The notes beneath the pieces are model-generated. The model saw nothing but the letters and a program-made list of their open reading frames with translations, had not been told where the DNA came from and did not search any database. The position numbers and the translations under genes are program-made. Shown piece by piece: positions 57,320 through 64,000 of a DNA stretch of 64,000 nt (position 1 is the first letter of the stretch; every line of letters begins with the position of its first letter). The DNA comes from Ligustrum vulgare (taxonomy: Eukaryota > Streptophyta > Magnoliopsida > Lamiales > Oleaceae), in contig OY743190.1 of NCBI GenBank assembly GCA_963555705.1, positions 16,871,491-16,935,490 on the forward strand. Direction: 5' to 3'.

Positions 57320-57826
57320 TTGTCGATAGCTTTGTATGAGGTACAGATATATATTAGAGAAGTTGTTCGATTTCATGGATTGCTAGTGTCCATTTTTCAG
57401 ATAGAGATTCGAGAATTTTCCCTTGAAATTTGGAAGAGTTTACATGTGGCAATGGGTACTAAATTAAATTTTAGTACTGCCTACCATCCCCTGACAGACG
57501 GGCAGTCCGAACGCACTATTCAGACACTGGATGATATACTTAGAGCCTGTGTACTAGACTTGAGTGGTAGTTGGGAGAATCATCCATCATTGGTGGAAAT
57601 TGCCTACAATAGTAATTTTCGAGCTACCATCGGTACGATACCCTATGAAGCTTTGTATGGACGGCGATGTCGATCGCCAATCGAATGGGATGAAGTTAAT
57701 GAGAAGAAATTATTGGGTTCAGAATTAATTGAGAAAACAGTTGATGTTATCAAGAAGATCAGATTACAGATTAAAGTTGCCCAAGACAGACAGAATAGTT
57801 ATGCCGATCAAAGAATAAAAGACTAA
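57320..57826 (+). pseudogene. Integrase fragment of a Ty3/gypsy chromovirus
   Basis: The open frame of 168 codons contains, from about residue 35, LEIWKSLHVAMGTKLNFSTA, YHPLTDGQSERTIQTLDD, WENHPSLVEIAYN, IPYEALYGRRCRSPIEWDE and KKLLGSELIEKT. This is the second half of the integrase catalytic core, with the catalytic Glu in QSERT, and the following linker. The upstream part that should hold the second catalytic Asp reads QIEIREFSLEIW instead of the usual SDRDxxF motif, so one catalytic residue is lost and the first Asp is not present. The start Met is accidental. It stops at 57826, ahead of a stop-ridden C-terminus. Confidence 0.9.
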
Positions 57827-58285
57827 ATGTTTGAGATTAGAGAGAGAGTCTTCTTGAAAGTAGCTCCTATGAAGGGTACTTTTTGTTTCGGCAAGAAAAG
57901 AGAAATTAAGGCCTCGTTTCATCGGACCTTTTGAAATACTAGAGAAGTGGATAATGTGGCTTATTGTTGACTTTGCCACCAGAACTTGCAGCTGTTCACA
58001 ATGTTTTTCATGTTTCTTATTTGAGAAAGTATGTTCATGATCATAGTCATGTGGTGAATTATCAGTCTATTTCAGTTTAGAAAGATTTGACTTATAAAGT
58101 GGCACCTATGTGCATAGTAGGGAGAAAAGTTCATGTCTTAAGAAACAAAGAGATTCCGTTAGTCAAAGTCCAGTGGGTTAGACATGGTAGCGATGATGCT
58201 ACCTGAGAGAAAGAAAGAAGAAGAGATTCTGGTTAAATATCCAGATATCAAAGAACAAGTAAGTTTAAATTTCGAGGACGAAATT
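57827..58285 (+). pseudogene. Stop-ridden integrase C-terminus and chromodomain-like end
   Basis: Motifs VFLKVAPMKG, FGKKREI, AVHNVFHVSYLRKYV, VVNYQSISV and EIPLVKVQWVRHG with DDAT following appear in changing frames, interrupted by stops. The order matches the 28365-28997 remnant of the other family, so both families are Tekay-like chromoviruses. Confidence 0.82.
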
Positions 58286-58303
58286 ATTTTAAGGGGGTAA
58301 GGT
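58286..58303 (+). other. Polypurine tract of the F1 element
   Basis: ATTTTAAGGGGGTAAGGT directly before TGTAGCGACC. The same run precedes the middle LTR at 51358-51375. Confidence 0.85.
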
Positions 58304-60813
58304 TGTAGCGACCAAGAATTTTTACGCAATTAATAATTATTTTAATATTTAGAAAATCGTGTCGCTACTATTTCACCAATTATTTTGAAGTTAACGCCGC
58401 GACGTGTTCGTCTAGCCAAGTCGAGAAATGTTAAATTCATTCGATTTTAATTAAATGTCCAAATTTCTAAAATTATGTTATTTTAATTATTTATTCAAAG
58501 TATTATTTTCAAAATCATTTTAAATTCAAATTTTTCCTTATCTAAATTATTTCAAGTTCAAATACAAAATTTAATTTTTATCCCAATATTTATTTATTCT
58601 CAAATTTATTTTTTAGTCCAATATTTATCATAATGAAATTAATCCTACCAAAATTTTTCCACATTTCGCTTTCTCTTTATTATCCTTTCCACCCACCATT
58701 ATTATCATTCCAACACCCAAACAAATTCCAGCCGTTACAAATCCCATCAGATTCCCATCATTATTATGTCTCCACTATCCTCTTTAATTGCCAAACATCA
58801 ACTTCATCATCACAAATCCTCAAATTTTCTGCAACTGAGTTCCCAAATCACAGCAGCAGCCACCATCATCTCCAATCTGCAAACCACAGTCCAACCTCAC
58901 AATACTGCACCAACCGTTCCATCCAGCATCATCACCACCATCGGAATTTCCATCACTGCCAATCAGATTACTGCCAATCTGATTTCTGCCAATCAGATCA
59001 CCACCGGAAATTCACTGCCAACCGTCTGCAATCACAATCCAAACCTCACTGCAGAATCTCCATCATCCAATTTAACACTGCACCATAAGAAAATCGAATT
59101 TCATACACCATAGCCATCTCAATTTTTCAACCGAAGTCACCACCCAAAACCACTCTGTACAATTTCAGTTTAGCATCGCCACCTCAACCTGCACAAATCG
59201 TCACCACCACCACCACTTTCGCCCACTGCCCAGCCACGAACCGAATCACCTCCAAACCATCATCAGCCACCACCGTGGCCACAACCTCCCCTACCACAAT
59301 ACTCGACAACCAACCACCCAAGATCAATCCAAACCAAACAAACCCAAAACCCAGAATAGACAGCCCAGTAACTTACCTCGATCGCCGCCACCTACTCGCC
59401 GGAAAATCGCGATTCAAGCCTCGGTTTTACACCCATCTCGCACCCAAACCCCACAAGAACCCAGCCTACCCCACCTTCGCCGTCGGCCGCACCCTGCGCC
59501 GGCGTTGCGCCGGCGAACCACCGGCTGGAAGGCGCCATTCCTCGGCCGCGCCCTCCGTCTCTCGCCGCCTCGTCTCCCTCTTCTCTGATGGTAGGTAAGT
59601 GATGAAGAGAGAGAAAGATTTGATATTATATAAATTTTTAAGATTTACCTTTTAGTCCTCTAAGTATCGAACTTATTCATTTCAGTCCCCAAGTTTTTAA
59701 AACAATCAATTCAGTCCCTTTAAGTTTTAAATCTATTATTTCAGCCCTATATTTTAATATGCGTTTTGAGTTTCAACTCAACTTTCAAAAGTATTCATTT
59801 TAGTCCCTCAACTTTCAAACGTCGATTTCAGTCCCTAAATTGTAATTTATCATAAATTTCAAAAGACTAATTCGACTAAATCTTCTAATTGGCTAGACGA
59901 AACGTACGGAGAATAAAGAATGGAAGTCGTTTCCCGCTCAACCACACTCGTCAAGTTTAAGGTAGACTCGCCCCTATTAATTGATTTAAATTATGATTGC
60001 ATGTGAATGTCATGTGACCTGTGAAGGTCATTTTTATGAAAAGAAATGAGAATGTATTTCTTCGGAAATAATGGTTGAATGTTATGTGACTTATGAAAAG
60101 TCATTTTCATGAAAATGAGCCTATATTCTCTCGTCAGGAATAATGATGATATGAGTAAGATATGAGTATGCGGGCAAGATTGGGAAAAGGCCCCTTGAGG
60201 GAGCCCAATCCGCTACAAGAAATGATGATGTTATGCATAACATACGTGCCTCATGAGCACGAGACGAGACTACCAACACCCGATTTTCTAAAGAGCCTAT
60301 GATTTTCAAAATAAGCCCCGTGCTTTAATGCACAAGAAGAGCAACCCACACCCTATGATTTCTAAAGAGCCTGCATTTATGTGTTCAATTATATTGTAGA
60401 TTAATTAATTGGCGATGAGTCTACTGAGTATTTCTATGAAATGCCCATGTCTATTTTCAACAACATTTGCAGAGTTCGGAGGCGGTGGCAAGTGATGGAT
60501 GATGGTGGCAATAATCGTTAAATGGTTGAAAGTTTGACTTTAATGATTTCCGTATTTTCCAAATCTTGAATAATGTCGAGAATTTCAGTTATTGAGAAAT
60601 TATGACATTGTCAATTTCTGTACAATATTAATGGTTCGATTTACTATTTTAAATTGTTTCATAAATGTTTTCAATTTTATCGACCATTACGATTTATTTA
60701 ATGTTGCCAAAATGAATTTCAATTATTTTTTCCGCTAAAATATTATTCGAAGAAAAAAAATTAAATCAGAAAATGACGTGGTGAACCGGGTATACGGAAC
60801 TCGGGGCGTCACA
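58304..60813 (+). mobile_element. Last LTR, 2510 bp
   Basis: A copy of 51376-53875. It differs by an extra 11 bp in the GC-rich block (TTGCGCCGGCG near 59504), a one-base loss near 58449, and about six substitutions seen by eye. The following TGGAT repeats the bases before 50661. Confidence 0.95.
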
Positions 60814-60818
60814 TGGAT

Positions 60819-61921
60819 CTTTTTATATATATGTTAAAAAAATAATTAAAAGTAATAATAATTACGTAATTTTCAATGATATTATGAATGACATGTTTTG
60901 CCTCCAAAATTTCTATTAAAAAAGTGTTTACATTTATTGTTGTTAATTTTCAATTATATTATGAATGACATCATTTTTTTTTCCGGTCAAAATATGACAT
61001 TTATTTGTTTGACTTAAGATCATTAAATATCAATTATATCAGCACCATTGCATTGACACTCATTCCCCACTACACAAGAATCAGTGCATTGGTACTAACA
61101 AATTGTTTAATCAATTTTATAATACATTGATTCATTAGTTGGATCATTTTTATATGGATTTCAAGAACAAATTATGTAACATTCAATAATGTAAAAAAAA
61201 ATATATATATAATTTCCTTTTGTGAAATATAATTTTTTTTATCGTTATTATATTTTGACATTATTAAAAATATCTACAAAAATATTATTTTTAACGTTGA
61301 GCAACATTAATGCAAGAAATAAAAAATATTGCTATTTTCCATAAATAAACTTAATACACGTGCAATTCCTTTTCATGTATTGATTGACGTTCTGCACGAT
61401 CTAATTGAAAATTTTTTAATATCCTAAATTTTAAGGACTGATATAAAAAAGTCCAGTAAAAAAATTATGTCTATTCATTATTTGGGAAAAACATTTTTTT
61501 TCCTATGATCGATATTTGAATTATGTTTGACATTCATTAATTCACATCTCATTTTTTAAAATTCGTTTTTAACTATATTTTATTAATGAGGTATTCTATA
61601 CATGATATAAAAAAAATCTATACTTTTTAACCATATATTGTCCTATAATATACATTTCTATACCACATTTCTTTTTAATTTTATTGTATGCAACGACAAT
61701 GAATCGTAATTATTTAAAAATTATAAACCACAATTATTATTTTTAAAGAAGTTCTTTTAATTTACATTGAATTTTGCTATTGAATACTTTTTTGTTTCTT
61801 CATATTCTTTCCCATAATATATGAATTTAATTGTTTTTGTTATATATTTCTCACATTTTCATTAATTATTGAATATATTTAGTTAGTTATTCATTAATTA
61901 ATAATTATAATTTTTTTTGTT
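60819..61921. other. AT-rich DNA, probably Helitron body
   Basis: No gene or clear repeat is recognised. Its right end runs into the Helitron 3' terminus at 61922-61949, so part of it is likely Helitron DNA, but no 5' end is identifiable. Confidence 0.5.
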
Positions 61922-61949
61922 CCGTGCAACGCACGGGTGAGAATACTAG
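61922..61949 (+). mobile_element. Helitron 3' terminus
   Basis: Perfect 6-bp stem CCGTGC-AAC-GCACGG at 61922-61936, nine bases, then CTAG at 61946-61949, then T. This is the cleanest of the Helitron ends in the window. Confidence 0.85.
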
Positions 61950-62068
61950 TTATTTTAATATAATATTATTTTTTATACATTTTGTATAGTAGAAAAAATT
62001 ATATATAAGCTTTAAAATTTTACAGATACTTATCAAAATCGATATTGTTAAATAGCAACTTTCATGTA

Positions 62069-62088
62069 TCGCAACGGAGAAATACTAG
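62069..62088 (+). mobile_element. Second, weaker Helitron 3' terminus
   Basis: ATCGCAACGGAGAAATACTAG ends at 62088 and is followed by T. The hairpin is damaged, but the CGG...GAAATACTAG tail matches the other Helitron ends. Confidence 0.6.
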
Positions 62089-62269
62089 TTAAAATAAAAG
62101 GGGTTGACTGTGGGGGCTGAAGTAAAATGGTTTTTAAAATTTGGAGAATAAAATAACCACTTTCAAAATTTGGGGTTAAAAGGTAAATTTTTAAATTAAA
62201 AATTATAGTTAAATAATTAAATATAAACAAAGTTATAACACGCTCTCTCAAAATTCAAAAAGTCGGGCG

Positions 62270-62598
62270 AGAGCAAGGAGAGACTCGACCGTTCGGGAGA
62301 GAGAGCGACTGGCGAATGGGCTCCTCCCTCTGCTCCGATTCAAACGCCGGTCGAGAGGTCGGCGATGGAGCCACCGTCGTGGGGCGACGCCGGTGCTTGG
62401 GTGAAGGTGGATTGGGCGAACTCGGGCAACACGGAGAGCAAGGAGAGAGTCGACCGTTCGGGAGAGAGAGCGACTGGCGAATGGGCTCCGCCCCTCTGCT
62501 CCGATTCAAACGCCGGTCGAGAGGTCGGCGATGGAGCCACCGTCGAGGGGCGACGCCGGTGCTTGGGTGAAGGTGGATTAGGCGATTTTGGTGCAAAA
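62270..62598. repeat. 165-bp tandem duplication in a GC-rich putative 5' region
   Basis: GAGCAAGGAGAGA, GACCGTTCGGGAGAGAGAGC, GGTCGGCGATGGAGCCACC and GGTGCTTGGGTGAAGGTGGA occur twice, 165-166 bp apart (62291 and 62456 for GTTCGGG). The overlapping open frames on both strands here result from GC richness. Confidence 0.93.
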
Positions 62599-62599
62599 A

Positions 62600-63352
62600 C
62601 CAAAATGTAACCGAGGCCGTGAGGTTGCGGTTCACCGGCAGTACTCCGGTCAAAATGAATCGGTGATTGAGGTAAGGGTTTTGGTTTATTTTATCTCTTG
62701 GTTTTGTGGCTTTTTTGTGTTGATGTTGGGGTCAAGCAGTCCATGTGGGGGCTTTCGGTGTCGGTGGTGATACTCAGTAATGGTGGTGAAAACAGTGTGT
62801 GCACAACCTATACGACTCTTTCCAACCACCCAACCATTTCCGACACCGCCTCTCTCCGATAAATGCAGACTACAAGATCTTGGGTGTGTTCGATTTTGCT
62901 TGTGTTTCATTTATAGGTTGGGTTGAAAACAGTGTTTTGTTGGTAAAGATTTTCGAGTTTTGGGATTTGCACGTGTTTAAGGATTTTTTCCGGTTTTTCC
63001 TATAATGAAATCTGGGTTTTTTTAGATTGTTCTAAATGGGTTCATGGTCTTTTAAATGGTAATAATGAATTCTCAAATTAGAATTGTCTTAATCTTAATT
63101 CTTCTGATTGTTTTTGAAGAAGTAATGTTTACTTTCTGCTTTAATTCTTTAACAGTTTGTATGAATTTGAAGATATGTGTAATTTTTTTTAATTTTTTGC
63201 ATGTTTTTGCCTTCAAGCAGCATATTGAATCTATGTTACTATGTTTCTTGTGATTGATATCTACATGGGATATGTAATTGAATTTGTTCTTCCATGTTTG
63301 TTTTTGTTTTTTTTTTCTGAACTGTCTATTTTTTACTGTTTTGAGTTATTAG
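62600..63352 (+). other. Probable 5' UTR exon end and intron of the CCCH-type gene
   Basis: A GC-rich stretch ends in GATTGAG followed by GTAAGGG (donor at 62672). A T-rich region with GTTTTGAGTTATTAG (acceptor at 63352) precedes the ATG at 63360. An intron of 681 bp in the 5' UTR is the simplest reading. Intron composition is T-rich on the plus strand as expected. Confidence 0.5.
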
Positions 63353-63359
63353 AAGTAAA

Positions 63360-63536
63360 ATGGATTCTTTTGGGGCTGCAAAGATTGTGCATGACAGAAT
63401 TTCAAAATTGGAACCTGAACATGTTTCTAGGATGATTATTGGGTACATATATATTTGCAAGACATTCCAGACCAGGAGATGACCAGATTAGCTTTAGGGC
63501 CTGTGACCTTAATCCACAACTTGATAAAAAAGATAA
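63360..63536 (+). pseudogene. First coding exon of a plant CCCH zinc-finger (RRM-containing) protein, frameshifted
   Basis: From the ATG at 63360 the frame reads MDSFGAAKIVHDRISKLEPE, HVSRMIIGYIY and then is lost. After a 2-base slip within CATATATAT (63445-63453) the expected sequence resumes: LQDIPDQEMTRLALGPVTLI, HNLIKK. The pattern MDxxxAxKIVxxRIxxLxPE, LQD, EM-RLALGP, LIHxLI is the N-terminal domain of a plant family of CCCH zinc-finger/RRM proteins with likely RNA-binding roles. The zinc finger and RRM would be encoded downstream, outside what can be seen. The extra AT puts a stop soon after, so this copy encodes only about 40 residues; it may be a pseudogene or an allele, or the slip may be a sequencing error. 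Confidence 0.7.
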
Positions 63537-64000
63537 AATCCACAACTTGAGTATCACCACCGACACTGCCTCTCTCAAATAAATGCATAGACTGCAAGCA
63601 TCGAAATCGAACATACCCAAGATCATATGTCCATCCTACAACAACTCCCCCTCATAGTACCGCAAGAGAATTGGAAATTTAACTGTACTTGGGCTCAAAT
63701 TCAAATTTTTTTTATGAAACATTTTCAAGTCTTGTGTTTTTATTTGGTAAATTTGACATTTTTTGACATTTTTTTTTTCCTTTTCCTTTTCCTTTCCTTT
63801 CCTTTCCCTTTTTTTTTTTTAATGTTTAAAAAGGGGTATTTGGACTATCAGCATGTGCAGGCTACAGCTGCAGAAATTGAAAGATGACAGCAACCTATAA
63901 TTTGTAGTTGAAGAAGTTTCAATTTTCTTTGAGGATTCTAAAAAACTTCTAAATTATTTGGCTTCTTCTCTGTCAATTTCTATTGCTCTATTTTGGGTTT
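63537..64000 (+). other. Region downstream of the CCCH exon, unresolved
   Basis: The 14-mer AATCCACAACTTGA at 63512 is repeated at 63536. At 63563-63626 a segment resembles 62845-62905, half direct and half inverted. A TGTGCAG acceptor-like site at 63854-63860 is followed by CTACAGCTGCAGAAATTGAA, which could be a further exon, but I do not recognise the encoded sequence. Pyrimidine-rich (TTTTCC)n sequence lies at 63770-63815. Confidence 0.4.

Larger units (their letters stand above)
53876..58303 (+). mobile_element. Interior of the F1 element, mostly non-coding
   Basis: It begins GAA and then the primer site, and ends with AAGGGGGTAAGG before the last LTR. A possible gag start (MAPFTKSQQK, then a stop) lies at 54364. 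From there to about 57320 every frame is closed by many stops, with purine-rich, TGA- and TAG-dense sequence. No protease, reverse transcriptase or RNase H motif is readable. At 4.4 kb it is shorter than a full gag-pol. Confidence 0.85.
50661..60813 (+). mobile_element. Ty3/gypsy insertion with three LTRs (family F1), TSD TGGAT
   Basis: The order is: LTR start of 178 bp (50661-50838), last 537 bp of interior (50839-51375), complete LTR (51376-53875), complete interior (53876-58303), complete LTR (58304-60813). The outermost ends are flanked by TGGAT on both sides (50656-50660 and 60814-60818), so the whole is one insertion rearranged in place. Primer site, polypurine tract and TG...CA ends are all present. 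The interior is coding-dead except for an integrase fragment. The two complete LTRs differ by roughly six substitutions and two indels counted by eye in 2.5 kb. Confidence 0.94.

Noticed and set aside
62255..62653. Pro/Ser-rich 132-codon minus-strand frame and overlapping plus-strand frames
   Set aside because: GC-rich duplicated 5' region; frames overlap on both strands and repeat with the 165-bp duplication.

Overview
This window is plant nuclear heterochromatin, most likely from a eudicot. It is AT-rich and carries Ty3/gypsy chromovirus LTR elements primed by initiator tRNA-Met, Helitron 3' ends with CTAG termini, exon-sized fragments of plant gene families (NPH3/BTB, CCCH zinc finger) and a long tandem satellite. 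I see no intact protein-coding gene, no tRNA or rRNA gene, and nothing prokaryotic. Almost all open frames over 60 codons are chance frames in repeats.

Layout. (1) 1-20711: a satellite array built as a higher-order repeat. One unit is about 2344 bp (2353 bp in the right-hand copies) and contains five related monomers of 542, 410, 557, 426 and 409 bp. There are ten copies, the sixth and tenth partial. (2) 20712-29205: a decayed Tekay-like gypsy element (integrase C-terminus and chromodomain at 28365-28997). A solo LTR of the same family (22935-28218, TSD ATATA) is nested in it, and a solo LTR of a second family (24739-27185, TSD TTATC) is nested in that. (3) 29206-30520: Helitron-like DNA carrying two exons of an NPH3/BTB pseudogene and ending in a Helitron 3' hairpin plus CTAG. 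(4) 31259-39208: a complete non-autonomous LTR retrotransposon with 557-bp LTRs and a Tat-type primer site. It has no pol, and its interior is a stack of tandem arrays with periods 48, 74, 58 and 104 bp. (5) 39600-50660: fragments of Helitrons with a duplicated zinc-finger-like exon, and a minus-strand gypsy element (41341-47143) whose protease active-site region is split by a further solo LTR (41971-43467, TSD GCAAT). (6) 50661-60813: one gypsy insertion flanked by TSD TGGAT that contains three LTRs, the first reduced to 178 bp. (7) 60819-62088: AT-rich DNA with two more Helitron 3' ends. (8) 62270-63900: a probable 5' UTR, intron and first coding exon of a CCCH zinc-finger protein gene, with a 2-bp frameshift in an AT tract.

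The window is a record of nested insertion, unequal exchange and gene-fragment capture. The strongest candidates for something new are the pentameric 2.34-kb satellite with exon-like cassettes, the retrotransposon made almost entirely of hairpin-rich tandem arrays, and the three-LTR element. Family names (Tekay/Del, Tat, Helitron, NPH3, CCCH) come from motifs read by eye and were not searched against any database.
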